Part shown: positions 1 through 8,437 of the stretch, one piece after another
Numbering within the stretch: the first letter of the stretch is position 1
Layout: the number at the start of each line of letters is the position of its first letter
Source of the DNA: Mycobacteriaceae bacterium
GTDB lineage: Bacteria; Actinomycetota; Actinomycetes; Mycobacteriales; Mycobacteriaceae
DNA length: 64,000 nt
Direction of reading: 5' to 3'
NCBI GenBank assembly: GCA_019749805.1
Contig: JAIEPH010000021.1
Span: 105,779 to 169,778, forward strand
The notes under the pieces: generated by a model
Told to the model about the DNA's origin: nothing
The model's database searches: none
The model's input: only the letters and a program-made list of their open reading frames with translations
Program-made: the position numbers and the translations under genes

Positions 1-638
1 ACCCCGGTTACGACCCGCTCGCCGATATCAAGGCCCCGCTCGACGCGCTGACCGCGTGTCAAGCCGACGTGCTCGTGCTTGCTGCGGCCACGGGTTCCGA
101 CGGTTATGACTCGAGGCCGACGCTCGACGACAGCCAATGGACCACGCTGCTGGCCAATCTCGACCGACTCGCCGCGGCGGCCGCCGACCGCGGTGCACTC
201 GCCGTCTTGCATCCACACGTCGGGACCATGGTCGAGACCCGCGGCGACGTCGACCGGGTGCTGCAGGGTTCGACCATCAAGCTGTGTCTGGACACCGGCC
301 ATCTGCTGATCGGCGGGACGGATCCACTTGCCCTGACACTCCAGGTACCCGGCAGGATCGCGCACGCGCATCTCAAGGACGTCGACGCGGCCCTCGCCGC
401 TCGCGTTCAGGCCGGGGAACTCACCTACACCGAGGCGGTGCGCGCCGGCATGTACACCCCGCTGGGCGCGGGTGACGTCGATATCGCGGGCATCGTGACT
501 GCGCTGGGCGCCAATGGATTCGACGGCTGGTTCGTCATGGAGCAGGACACGATCCTCGATGGTGAACCCACCGACGAGGGACCTGTGCGCGACGTGCGGA
601 CCAGCGTGGCTTTCATGCACGACGTCAGTGCCGCGTGA
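1..638 (+). CDS. IolE-like TIM-barrel sugar isomerase/epimerase (5' end outside window)
   Basis: The reading frame is open from base 3, so the gene begins upstream and only about 212 C-terminal residues are visible. The protein has features of the xylose-isomerase-like TIM-barrel (AP-endonuclease 2) superfamily: HPHVGT, LCLDTGHLLIGG, a strand with HAHLKDVD, and a late WFVMEQD. These resemble the inosose dehydratase at 41018-41923 in the same window (CLDTGHISYCGGDN, LHLKQVDP, AIVEQDM), including the metal-binding acidic and His positions. It is followed after 4 bp by a Gfo/Idh/MocA oxidoreductase, the usual partner for this fold in cyclitol or sugar catabolism. The exact substrate is unknown. 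Confidence 0.85.
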   Translation, partial: PGYDPLADIKAPLDALTACQADVLVLAAATGSDGYDSRPTLDDSQWTTLLANLDRLAAAAADRGALAVLHPHVGTMVETRGDVDRVLQGSTIKLCLDTGHLLIGGTDPLALTLQVPGRIAHAHLKDVDAALAARVQAGELTYTEAVRAGMYTPLGAGDVDIAGIVTALGANGFDGWFVMEQDTILDGEPTDEGPVRDVRTSVAFMHDVSAA

Positions 639-642
639 CGGC

Positions 643-1605
643 ATGAGCTTGCGCATCGGCGTGCTCGGGGCCTCCCGCATCGCCGAGCCTGCGATCGTCG
701 GGCCCGCACGTGAGCTGGGGCACCGACTGGTAGCGGTGGCCGCGCGCGATCCGCAGCGCGCGCAGGTTTTCGCGGACATGTACGGCGTTGAGCGTGTCGT
801 GCCGTCGTACCAGGACGTGATCAACGACGCCGAGGTCGACGTCGTCTACAACCCGTTGGCGAACGCGCTGCATGCGCCGTGGAATCTTGCGGCGGTCGCG
901 GCGGGCAAACCGGTGCTCACCGAAAAGCCGTTCGCCCGCAACCGGACTGAGGCAGAGCGGGTCGCCGAGGCCGCCGAAAGTGCGGGTGTCCCTGTGGTGG
1001 AGGCCTTCCATTACCTGTACCACCCCGTGACGCGTCGAGCCCTGGAGCTCGCGGGTGACGGCACCCTCGGCGACATCACACATGTCGAGGTGCGCATGGC
1101 GATGCCCGAGCCTGCCGACGGGGATCCGAGATGGTCGCTCGAGTTGGCCGGCGGCGCGTTGATGGACCTCGGCTGTTACGGGCTACACGTCATGCGTCAG
1201 CTAGGTCGTCCGTCGATTGTGCGAGCGTGCGCGAAGGAGCACAGGGCGGGAATCGACGCACAGTGCGACATCGAGCTCGCCTTCCCCAGCGGCGCAACAG
1301 GCTTGAGCATCAACTCGATGGTGGGCGAGAGTTACTCGTTCACGATCCAGATCTTCGGCACTGAAGGAGATGTCCTGGTGCACAACTTCATCAAACCTCA
1401 GGTGGACGATCGGGTCACCCTCCGGACGTCTATGGGCACCACTGTCGAACAGCTGGGCACCCGCACGTCCTACACCTATCAACTGGAGGCGTTCGCCGCG
1501 CACGTCCTGCACGGCGCACCACTGCCGGTGGACAACACCGACGCGGTGGAGAACATGGCTTACGTCGACGCCGCGTACCGAGCGGCCGGGATGAACCCCC
1601 GCTAG
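643..1605 (+). CDS. Gfo/Idh/MocA family NAD(P)-dependent oxidoreductase
   Basis: A 320-residue protein beginning MSLRIGVLGASRIAEPAI. This start is preferred because the Rossmann fold then begins at residue 4 and the gene lies 4 bp after the upstream isomerase gene; the frame continues upstream but covers that gene. The N-terminal nucleotide-binding motif is GVLGASRI and the family EKP motif is seen as VLTEKPFARN near residue 92. The C-terminal half is the Gfo/Idh sheet domain (LAGGALMDLGCYGLHVMRQL). Enzymes of this family oxidise or reduce sugars and cyclitols. Together with the IolE-like upstream gene it looks like a two-gene carbohydrate or inositol-analogue module. Its TAG overlaps the stop of the convergent LuxR gene (CTAG). 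Confidence 0.9.
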   Translation: MSLRIGVLGASRIAEPAIVGPARELGHRLVAVAARDPQRAQVFADMYGVERVVPSYQDVINDAEVDVVYNPLANALHAPWNLAAVAAGKPVLTEKPFARNRTEAERVAEAAESAGVPVVEAFHYLYHPVTRRALELAGDGTLGDITHVEVRMAMPEPADGDPRWSLELAGGALMDLGCYGLHVMRQLGRPSIVRACAKEHRAGIDAQCDIELAFPSGATGLSINSMVGESYSFTIQIFGTEGDVLVHNFIKPQVDDRVTLRTSMGTTVEQLGTRTSYTYQLEAFAAHVLHGAPLPVDNTDAVENMAYVDAAYRAAGMNPR

Positions 1606-2795
1606 CCGCCGAGGGCCGGCACACTCGCCAGCCGCACGTACGACGACGCCGCCTCGGCGCGGTTGGTGGCATGCAGCTTCCTCAGCACCCGCTTGACGTG
1701 AGACTTCACCGTGCCCGCGGAGATCACGAGTTCGTCGGCGATCTGCTGGTTGGTGCGGCCGGCGGCCATCAGGCGAAGAACCTCGATCTCGCGGCGGGTC
1801 AAAATCGCCATCACGCGCGTCTGCACCTCGGCCAGCGACTGTGCCGCCGGACTGCGCTCGACCGGTTCGATCTTGGCGAGGTCAAGGTCCGCATCCTGTA
1901 GTGCGCGGGCGGCCTCGTCCGCAGAAGCCAACGCGCGACGGACTTCTGCACGCTGGCGGCGCATGCGCTCGAGGAGAACAGTGCGTTCGTAGGCGTACCC
2001 GAACCCTTCCGCGAATGCCCACACGGTGTCGCGGTCGATCTCGTCGACGATGCGGCCCGAGTAGAGCCGATCGGCGTGCAGGAATCCGATCACCTTGCCC
2101 GTCGGCATCACCGGCGCCGCCACATAGGCGTGGGTCAGCGAGAAATCGATGATCGGGCGGTTCACGCGCGGATCGTTGAGGGCATCGCGCACGATCGCCG
2201 GCGCGCGGCGGCGGATCATCTGGGTCTCGAGCAACATGTGGTTCAGGGGCGGCGCCACCGATTGCGCAAAGGCGACCATCTTCTCCGCGCCCTCGGTGTC
2301 TTCGCCGAAATAGGCGGCCTCCATGACCATCCGGCCTTCGTGGACGCGGAAGAGCACGGCGCGATCGAACCCACACGACTCAACCAGTTCGCGCGGCGCA
2401 CGGTCGACGATCGTCGCGACGTCGTCGACAACGCGCAGCTTGCTCAGGGCTTCCTGCACAGCCAGTAGCGCGAAAGTGCGGCGCCTTGCCCCGTCCTCGA
2501 TCAGCTCGCGTTCCAGCGCCGCCAGGTCGAGCAGGGAATCGAGCGCGGTGAGCGCGTTCTCGTCACCGACTCCCTCCAGCGCGTTGCGCACCACGGTCGC
2601 CTTGGCGTCGACAGCCTCGGCCACCACCGCCATCGGGTCATCGGAGGGGTCGATCTCGCAGCCCTGGAAGGCCTCCCGATAACGGCGCGCCGCATCGGTG
2701 TCCTTGGCCGGGCGAGACGCCCAGCCCGGGTGGTTACCGTCGGTCAGAGTGCCGATCGCGGGCGCATCGGCCTGTTCGCTCACAACGCTCACCAC
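1602..2795 (-). CDS. GAF domain LuxR-family transcriptional regulator
   Basis: About 397 residues. The C-terminus carries a LuxR/FixJ helix-turn-helix, starting LTRREIEVLRLMAAGRTNQQ with the recognition helix in ISAGTVKSHVKRVLRKL. The middle part (about residues 110-270) looks like a GAF sensor domain. I place the start at GTG 2795, about 9 nt after GGAGG; TTG 2798 and GTG 2792 are equally in frame. The reading frame extends 44 codons further upstream, but that part lies in the divergent promoter and lacks protein character. It is transcribed divergently from the P450 operon, which suggests it controls that operon, possibly in response to a small ligand of the GAF domain. Confidence 0.87.
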   Translation of the reverse strand: MVSVVSEQADAPAIGTLTDGNHPGWASRPAKDTDAARRYREAFQGCEIDPSDDPMAVVAEAVDAKATVVRNALEGVGDENALTALDSLLDLAALERELIEDGARRRTFALLAVQEALSKLRVVDDVATIVDRAPRELVESCGFDRAVLFRVHEGRMVMEAAYFGEDTEGAEKMVAFAQSVAPPLNHMLLETQMIRRRAPAIVRDALNDPRVNRPIIDFSLTHAYVAAPVMPTGKVIGFLHADRLYSGRIVDEIDRDTVWAFAEGFGYAYERTVLLERMRRQRAEVRRALASADEAARALQDADLDLAKIEPVERSPAAQSLAEVQTRVMAILTRREIEVLRLMAAGRTNQQIADELVISAGTVKSHVKRVLRKLHATNRAEAASSYVRLASVPALGG

Positions 2796-2845
2796 CAAGA
2801 CTGTCCTCCGAAAGGTCCGCAGATGCGGCCGGAACCGCCAATTCA

Positions 2846-2858
2846 CCTCATAAGGGGG
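2846..2858 (+). promoter_or_regulatory. Candidate regulatory motif CCTCATAAGGGGG upstream of P450
   Basis: The 13-mer lies in the 122-bp divergent region between the LuxR regulator and the P450. It recurs with one mismatch (CCTCGTAAGGGGG) on the minus strand at 15317-15329, upstream of yrbEA. Two occurrences, both in promoter-proximal DNA, suggest a shared binding site, perhaps of the GAF-LuxR protein. This is inference from only two copies. Confidence 0.3.
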
Positions 2859-2917
2859 TACGAGTCCTCCCCAACGGGGGATCGATTTGCCCGGGTTGCT
2901 GGCAGAGGCTATTTCCC

Positions 2918-4153
2918 ATGTCACCAACGACCGTCTCGGCCCTCGATCTTCTGACCACGCCCCAGGGCATCGCCGATCCGTATCCGCTGTACAACAAGCT
3001 TCGGGCGCTCTCGCCCGTCCCGGGATACCGTGACTGGCCGCCGGGAACCATTCCCGGCGCCGATGAACCGGTCACCGCGTGGGCGCTGTTCCGCTATGAC
3101 CAGATCTTCGAGGCGGCACGTGACAGTGCGACGTTCTCGTCGCGAGATCCGCTGCAGGAGGCCTCGTCGGCGCCGAGCCTCATGCTGGTCAACACCGACC
3201 CCCCCAAACACGAAGTCGAACGAAAATTGGTCAGCCAGGCGTTTTCACCGCGCCGGGTCAAGCGTCTCGAGGGCTGGCTGAACGAACTGGTGCCACGCCT
3301 GCTCGATGACCTCGGTAGCGGCGATGTCGAGGTGATGGAATTCGCCGCCGAGATTCCCACCCGCGCGATGGTGCGGCTATTGGGATTGCCCGACGGCGAT
3401 CATGTCCGATTCAAGAAGTGGGCCAACGCGTTCATGCTGTCGTCGTCGCTGACACCCGAGGAGCGCATAGCGAGTAATGAGGAAATGGTGATGACCTTCG
3501 CCAACCGACTCGCCGAACACACGGCCCGGTTGGCGGAGCGCACACCCACCGACGATGTCGAGGACGCCGAGGACCTCATTTCGGCGCTGCTGCGCGCCGA
3601 GGTCGATGGGCAACGGCTCACCCCCGAAGAGATCGTCCGATTCTGTGTGACGCTGGTGGTCGCGGGCAGCGAAACCACTACGTTCCTGATCGGCAATCTG
3701 CTGCAGGCGATGGCCCGCGAACCCGAGATCACCGAGCGGATGCGCGCCGACCGCACACTGGTGAACGTCTTCGTCGAAGAGGCCATGCGTGTCGACGGAC
3801 CGCCACAGCGGCTGTTCCGCATCGCCACCCGCGATGTCGAGGTCGGCGGCAAGCTGATCCGCAAAGGCGATTGGGTGGCACTGTTTTTCGGCTCCGCCAA
3901 TCGTGACCCCGAGGTGTTCGGTGACCCCGACAAGCTCGACATCGACCGGCCCAACATCCGCCAGCAGCTGTCGATGGGGCACGGCCTGCACTTCTGCCTT
4001 GGCGCGTCACTGGCCCGCCTGGAAGTGGTGGCCGTGGTGAACGCGGTACTCGACCGTTATCAGACGATCGCGCTGACCGATGATCCCGGCACCAAGCAGA
4101 CCGCAAGCCTGCTGACCCACGCCTATGTCCGTCTCCCCCTTCACCTCTCATGA
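2918..4153 (+). CDS. Cytochrome P450
   Basis: 411 residues, the normal length for a soluble bacterial P450. Visible landmarks are the I-helix oxygen-activation motif AGSETT near residue 248, the K-helix ExxR motif as EEAMR near residue 287, and the heme-binding loop MGHGLHFCLGASLARLE with the axial Cys near residue 358. The first Gly-rich loop position is M rather than the more common F. The protein is soluble and needs electrons from a ferredoxin; one is encoded two genes downstream with ATGA overlaps at both joints, so the three are a co-translated operon. The substrate cannot be told from sequence. Nearby mycobacterial-type lipid or terpene functions make a hydrophobic substrate plausible. 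Confidence 0.96.
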   Translation: MSPTTVSALDLLTTPQGIADPYPLYNKLRALSPVPGYRDWPPGTIPGADEPVTAWALFRYDQIFEAARDSATFSSRDPLQEASSAPSLMLVNTDPPKHEVERKLVSQAFSPRRVKRLEGWLNELVPRLLDDLGSGDVEVMEFAAEIPTRAMVRLLGLPDGDHVRFKKWANAFMLSSSLTPEERIASNEEMVMTFANRLAEHTARLAERTPTDDVEDAEDLISALLRAEVDGQRLTPEEIVRFCVTLVVAGSETTTFLIGNLLQAMAREPEITERMRADRTLVNVFVEEAMRVDGPPQRLFRIATRDVEVGGKLIRKGDWVALFFGSANRDPEVFGDPDKLDIDRPNIRQQLSMGHGLHFCLGASLARLEVVAVVNAVLDRYQTIALTDDPGTKQTASLLTHAYVRLPLHLS

Positions 4154-4557
4154 CCCCGGACGAGGCAGCCAATATCGCGGCGACGAAGGCCATCTACGCT
4201 GCGGTGCCCGCCGGCGATCTGCAGACCGCGCTGGAACTGCTCGACCCCGAGGTGCGCATCACCTACTACGGCACCGAAGGCATCCCCTACGCGGGCGACT
4301 ACCGCGGCTTCGACGAGGCCGTGACGTTCTTCACCAGGGTTGGGGAATCGATCGCCATCACCGAGATGGAGGCGTGGAAGTTCATCGTCCAGGGTGACGA
4401 GCTCGCGTCGTGGGGCAGGCAACGGTTCAGGCGACTCGACACGGGCTACGAATGGGAGTCGGAGTTTGCGCATATCATCACGCTGCGTGCCGGTCGCTGG
4501 CTCTACTTCCGCGACTTCATGAACTCCGCCCTGACGCTGCAGGCGTTCACCCGATGA
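4150..4557 (+). CDS. SnoaL/NTF2-like small cone-fold protein
   Basis: 135 residues, typical of the SnoaL-like/NTF2-like family (AAIYAAVPAGDLQTALELL type N-terminus, VRITYYGTEG strand, late YFRDFMN). Members are small isomerases, hydrolases or ligand-binding proteins. It overlaps the P450 stop by 4 bp (ATGA) and its own end overlaps the ferredoxin start by 4 bp, so its product probably acts on or binds the P450 substrate or product. No catalytic set that would allow a specific activity to be named is obvious. Confidence 0.85.
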   Translation: MTPDEAANIAATKAIYAAVPAGDLQTALELLDPEVRITYYGTEGIPYAGDYRGFDEAVTFFTRVGESIAITEMEAWKFIVQGDELASWGRQRFRRLDTGYEWESEFAHIITLRAGRWLYFRDFMNSALTLQAFTR

Positions 4558-4772
4558 GGGTCGTGGGTGACCGCGAGATCTGTATGGGCGCAGGGGTTTG
4601 CGTGATGACGGCCGACAAGACCTTCGATCAGGATGACGACGGGATCGTGGTGCTCGTCTCCGATCGAGTGTCCGCCGGCGAGGAGAACGTCGTACGCAAC
4701 GCGGTCAGGATGTGCCCGTCGGGCGCGCTCCGTATCGTGACCGACATCGTCCAGCCCGGCAATGCGCTTTAG
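4554..4772 (+). CDS. 3Fe-4S type ferredoxin, P450 redox partner
   Basis: 72 residues starting MRVVGDREICMGAGVC. The cysteine pattern C-x5-C (CMGAGVC) and the C-terminal CPSGAL correspond to a single [3Fe-4S] cluster ferredoxin, in which one position of the usual four-Cys motif is not Cys. Such ferredoxins deliver electrons to actinobacterial P450s. The ATG overlaps the preceding stop (ATGA at 4554-4557). A matching ferredoxin reductase gene is not adjacent. Confidence 0.92.
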   Translation: MRVVGDREICMGAGVCVMTADKTFDQDDDGIVVLVSDRVSAGEENVVRNAVRMCPSGALRIVTDIVQPGNAL

Positions 4773-4842
4773 CGACCGGCGGCGAGCAGGAACCTGAAAT
4801 GGTTTGCGCAAGCTGTGGCTCGTGAGGCCGTAGGCCGCCATT

Positions 4843-5293
4843 ATGGACACGGTGGTGCTGACTAAGCAGATCGTGGTCACCAGTGGAGGGGCTGTCGAAG
4901 TCCGCTGCACGCCCGCAGAGAAGCCGCCGGTGCTGATGTTCCCGGGCGGGCACACGACCGCGGTGACCCCGGCCGCGAATGTCCCAGGCCGACCTGGGTG
5001 CCGCGCGAGCGATGTTCAATGCGATGGACTCCGGTCGTGGATTCCTCAACGACCTCCGCCAGGCGAGCAACCGGCTGAGCACTTATCGTTCTCACATCCA
5101 GACCTTGGTGACGGCTCCGACCCTCGTCACCGCTTCTCGCAATGACGGCGGCGTGTCATTTCGGCATGCGGAGAACTTCCTCGAAACGATCCCGCAGGCC
5201 CACCTTTACCAAACCGCAGCGTCGACGCACCTCTACTGGATCGGCGAAGCCAAGTCCGACATCACCGACGCTGTAAGGACTTTCTTGGCCTGA
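4843..5293 (+). pseudogene. Decayed alpha/beta hydrolase
   Basis: Two fragments of one alpha/beta hydrolase lie in different frames. The first, from ATG 4843, gives MDTVVLTKQIVVTSGGAVEV and continues to the oxyanion-hole-like FPGGH. The second (frame of 4979) gives GRGFLNDLRQAS onward and ends ITDAVRTFLA, a typical hydrolase C-terminus including a late His. The middle section with the G-x-S-x-G nucleophile elbow is missing and the frames do not join, so there is a deletion of roughly 100 or more residues plus a frame change near 4975-4985. No functional hydrolase can be made. A sequencing error alone would not explain the missing core. Confidence 0.7.
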
Positions 5294-5340
5294 CTCCGAC
5301 GACCTGGAAAGTGAGTCGATCGAGTCGTTAAAGTCTCGTT

Positions 5341-5799
5341 GTGAGCCGGGCAGGGTTGGCCAAGACTGTGCTTCCTGTGGTCGCTGCAGCCGTTATCGGC
5401 AATGCGTTCGTCGGCGGCAAATCGATGCGTTGGTTCTTGGCGCTGCGCCGACCGGCGATGCAACTGCCGATGCCCGGCTTTTTCATTGTGGGCGTCGCCT
5501 ACTACGCCTTGATGGGCGTAGTCGTCCATCGCAGTGTGGTTGAACGTGACCGCCGGTCGTATCGGCTTGCGATGGCAGTGCTCGGGGGCAATGAGTTGTG
5601 GAACGTTTTACTCTTCGGCCGACGGAGCCCCCGCGACGCCTTCCTGGGGATTATTGCGTTCTTGATCCCACTGAGTCTGCTTCAAGCATCGGTGTCCAGC
5701 GATCGTCCATCGCGCTATGCGCTCGCACCGTACACGGTTTGGGTGGTCGTCTACGACCTTCCGTGGACGTATCAACTGTGGCGCCTCAACGCCACCTAA
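5341..5799 (+). CDS. TspO/MBR family membrane protein
   Basis: 152 residues with about five hydrophobic segments. TspO-like landmarks are WFLALRRPAMQLP near the N-terminus (loop after TM1), GNELWNVLLF in the third segment, and the aromatic YTVWVVVYDLPWTYQLWRLN at the C-terminus. TspO proteins are tryptophan-rich outer or inner membrane proteins that bind porphyrins and sterol-like ligands. The start is GTG 5341; no strong ribosome-binding site precedes it. It converges on mceF with only 36 bp between the stops. A role next to a lipid importer is possible but not shown. Confidence 0.75.
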   Translation: MSRAGLAKTVLPVVAAAVIGNAFVGGKSMRWFLALRRPAMQLPMPGFFIVGVAYYALMGVVVHRSVVERDRRSYRLAMAVLGGNELWNVLLFGRRSPRDAFLGIIAFLIPLSLLQASVSSDRPSRYALAPYTVWVVVYDLPWTYQLWRLNAT

Positions 5800-5835
5800 C
5801 GCTCACCGGATTCCTCGATCCCCCAAAACGATTGG

Positions 5836-7278
5836 TCAACTCCCCGGCGGCAGCAGCATGGTCTGCCACGTTCTGTTCTCCTGTGCGCCCGCCGCCAGAT
5901 CCGATTGCGTGTACCGGCGGCCGTCGGGCCCGATATAGCCACCGGTCGCGGGATCGTATTCGGCCGCAGCAATCGGCGGTGGCGCAGCGGGCGGCGACGG
6001 CGCAGCTTCTGGCGGCAACTGCGGAATGGGCTGACCCGACAGCGTGGCGTTCGGATCCCCCTTCCAGTTGAATCCGTCGTTGAGTGGGATGTAGGTTTCG
6101 GCGCTTTCGCACATTTTGACCGTGGGCGCGCGTTTTCCCGGCGCGGATTCGCACGGAATGTTGCGTGCGCCACGCACATTGAAGGGCGAATCCTGCGGGG
6201 TCCGGCAATAGAGGTCACCGGGCGGCCGCTGTGGATAGTCCTCGAACGCGGCAACACGCTGCTGTTGGGCCGGCAAGAACCCCGTAGTGCAGGGTGGCGG
6301 CAGGTTGAGGTTCAGGTTGAAGCTCAGGTATTGGCCTTTGTAGTCCTGTTTGGTGTTGAGGTTGGCGAGGATGCCCGCCTGGTTCGACGCGATGGATTGG
6401 GGAAACACCACCAGGAGCTGTTCGATGTCGTTCTGATAGGTGAGCGCGACTTGTCCGACACTGACGAGGTTGGCCATCAGGATCGGCAAGGTGGGCTGCA
6501 GCCGCTCGACCAGTTGGCGCACCTGAGCGGCCGCCGGGCCACCTTTGACGATGACGCCGGCGACTGCCTCGTCGTGGGTCTTCAATTCGGCGGTCACCGT
6601 GGCCACATGGGACGCCCACGCCTGGATCGCATCGGAGGTGTTCGTCTGCGAATCCAACACCGGATCGGCCTTGTCGATCAACGCGGTCAGCGGGTCGAGA
6701 TTCTTGCGAGCGTCGATCGCCAGGGTGGATGCGCCTTCGATCACACGCGACAGTTCTGGGCCGAGCCCCCCTACTGCGACGTAGGACTCGTCGATCACGG
6801 TCTTGAGGTTGTCGCGGGGGATGGCCTGCAGACCCGTGTTCGCCGCGGCGAGCAGTGCGTTCACGTCCGGCGGCACCGACGAGTCGGCGAGGGCGATCAC
6901 GTCACCGTTCTTCAGCGGCGCTGAGGTGCCGTTACGGGGCACCAGTAAGACATAGGATTCACCGACCGCGGATTGGCTGTGCACCTCGGCCTTGAGGTCT
7001 GAGGGGATGTCGATACCGGATTGCAATGACAGCACCGCCTCGACGCCGGTGTCGCTCAGGCGCACCGATTCCACCCGGCCGACCTTGATGCCGCGATAGG
7101 TCACGTTGCCCGATTCATAAAGCCCACCGGATCTCGGCAGTTCCATCGTCACCGTGTACCGGCCTACGCCGAACATGGCGGGCAGGTTGATGAAGTGCAG
7201 GGCCATCGCCGCGACTGCGGAAAGCGCGACGATCGTGAAGATGGCCAGCTGGATCTGTATCCGTCGGGTCAGATGCAT
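5836..7278 (-). CDS. mceF: MCE family protein MceF
   Basis: 480 residues; last gene of the eight-gene minus-strand yrbE-mce operon. It has one N-terminal membrane anchor (residues about 8-30), then the MCE domain (YTVTMELPRSGGLYESGNVT, about residues 40-118), a long helical region, and a C-terminal tail with four Cys and proline-rich segments. Mce proteins form a hexameric periplasmic tunnel that delivers lipids from the mycomembrane to the YrbE permease. The ATG is one base from the mceE stop. Some mce operons end with extra mas genes; here a TspO-like gene converges instead. Confidence 0.95.
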   Translation of the reverse strand: MHLTRRIQIQLAIFTIVALSAVAAMALHFINLPAMFGVGRYTVTMELPRSGGLYESGNVTYRGIKVGRVESVRLSDTGVEAVLSLQSGIDIPSDLKAEVHSQSAVGESYVLLVPRNGTSAPLKNGDVIALADSSVPPDVNALLAAANTGLQAIPRDNLKTVIDESYVAVGGLGPELSRVIEGASTLAIDARKNLDPLTALIDKADPVLDSQTNTSDAIQAWASHVATVTAELKTHDEAVAGVIVKGGPAAAQVRQLVERLQPTLPILMANLVSVGQVALTYQNDIEQLLVVFPQSIASNQAGILANLNTKQDYKGQYLSFNLNLNLPPPCTTGFLPAQQQRVAAFEDYPQRPPGDLYCRTPQDSPFNVRGARNIPCESAPGKRAPTVKMCESAETYIPLNDGFNWKGDPNATLSGQPIPQLPPEAAPSPPAAPPPIAAAEYDPATGGYIGPDGRRYTQSDLAAGAQENRTWQTMLLPPGS

Positions 7279-7279
7279 G

Positions 7280-8437
7280 CTAGCGGCCCTGATTCCACTG
7301 GTAAGGAATGGTCAGCGGATTCCCGGGACCGTTCTGGCCGCCGGCCATGCAGGGGCTGGGGAACTGGCCGATGGTGCGACCCCACTGCAGCTCGAGCCAC
7401 GTCAGATCGCACTCCCATCGAGTACCGGTGAAAATCCCTTGGTCGATACGGCTGAGCGTGAGGTCCACGATGGCGGTCAAATTGGCGTAGTCACCGCGTT
7501 GGAAGTTCTCGAAGGTTTCGTTCGGAAACGGGAAGGTCGCGAGCAGGCTCAGGGACCGCGTCAAGCTGGGTCCGGCGTTGGCCAGCGATTCCAACACGGG
7601 GCCGACTTGCCGCAACTCCTTCACCAGGTTTTCCTTCGTCTGATTCACCGTGTCCACGGTCAGTGCGCTGAACTCGCCGAGCTGATCGGCAGCCTGCACC
7701 AAGTTGTCTCGTTCGGAGTTGAGCACCGCCAGCGCGTCGGGGACGGTGGCCAGCGCCCGGTCCAGGACGGGCTGCTGTGCACTGAATTTCCCGACGAGGC
7801 GGTTGAGACTTTCGGTGGCCGCGATGATGTCGCCGGTCTGGTCGTTGAGGTGGCCGGTGAATTCCCTGAGCTGCGTGATCAAGCTCCGCACGTCCTGCTC
7901 GCGGCCCCGAAACGCGGTGGATAACGCCTCGGTGATGTCCTGAACCTGGCCCAGGCCGCCACCATTGAGCAGCATCGACAGCGCCGCCAGCGTCTGCTCG
8001 GTGCTCGGGTAGGCGCCGCCGTCCTGCAGCGGGATGAGTGACCCGTCGTGCAGCCGTCCTCGTGGCGCTTCGCCCGTCGGCGGCGAAAGCTCGATGTGCA
8101 AGGAACCCAGCAGACTTGTTGTGCCAATCTTGGCTGTCGCATTGGCGGGCAGGTCGACGTCGCCGTTCAGGCGCATGGTCAGCAGCGCGTGCCAGCCTTG
8201 ACGCTCGATTTTCGTGACATGGCCGACGGTGACGTCTGCGACACGCACGCGCGAGTTCGGCTCAATGTTGTTGACGTCAGGCATTTGTGCCTGGATCACG
8301 AAAGAGCCGGCGCCGGTGCCCTGCGTGCCGGGCAGGGACAGTGAGTTCAGCCCGCGCCAACCGCAGCCGGGTATCGCAGCCAAAATCAGCACCAACGTCA
8401 CGTTGACCGCGACATGTTGCCAGCGTCGCCGTGTCAC
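7280..8437 (-). CDS. mceE: MCE family lipoprotein MceE (LprK-type)
   Basis: 385 residues. The N-terminus is a lipoprotein signal: hydrophobic stretch followed by a lipobox LAAIPGC with the lipidated Cys near residue 26. The MCE domain follows (SFVIQAQMPDVNNIEPNSRV, about residues 45-125), then the coiled-coil region that builds the central tunnel. Lipidated MceE is the rule in mce operons. The GTG start at 8437 overlaps the mceD stop by four bases (GTGA). Confidence 0.95.
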   Translation of the reverse strand: MTRRRWQHVAVNVTLVLILAAIPGCGWRGLNSLSLPGTQGTGAGSFVIQAQMPDVNNIEPNSRVRVADVTVGHVTKIERQGWHALLTMRLNGDVDLPANATAKIGTTSLLGSLHIELSPPTGEAPRGRLHDGSLIPLQDGGAYPSTEQTLAALSMLLNGGGLGQVQDITEALSTAFRGREQDVRSLITQLREFTGHLNDQTGDIIAATESLNRLVGKFSAQQPVLDRALATVPDALAVLNSERDNLVQAADQLGEFSALTVDTVNQTKENLVKELRQVGPVLESLANAGPSLTRSLSLLATFPFPNETFENFQRGDYANLTAIVDLTLSRIDQGIFTGTRWECDLTWLELQWGRTIGQFPSPCMAGGQNGPGNPLTIPYQWNQGR

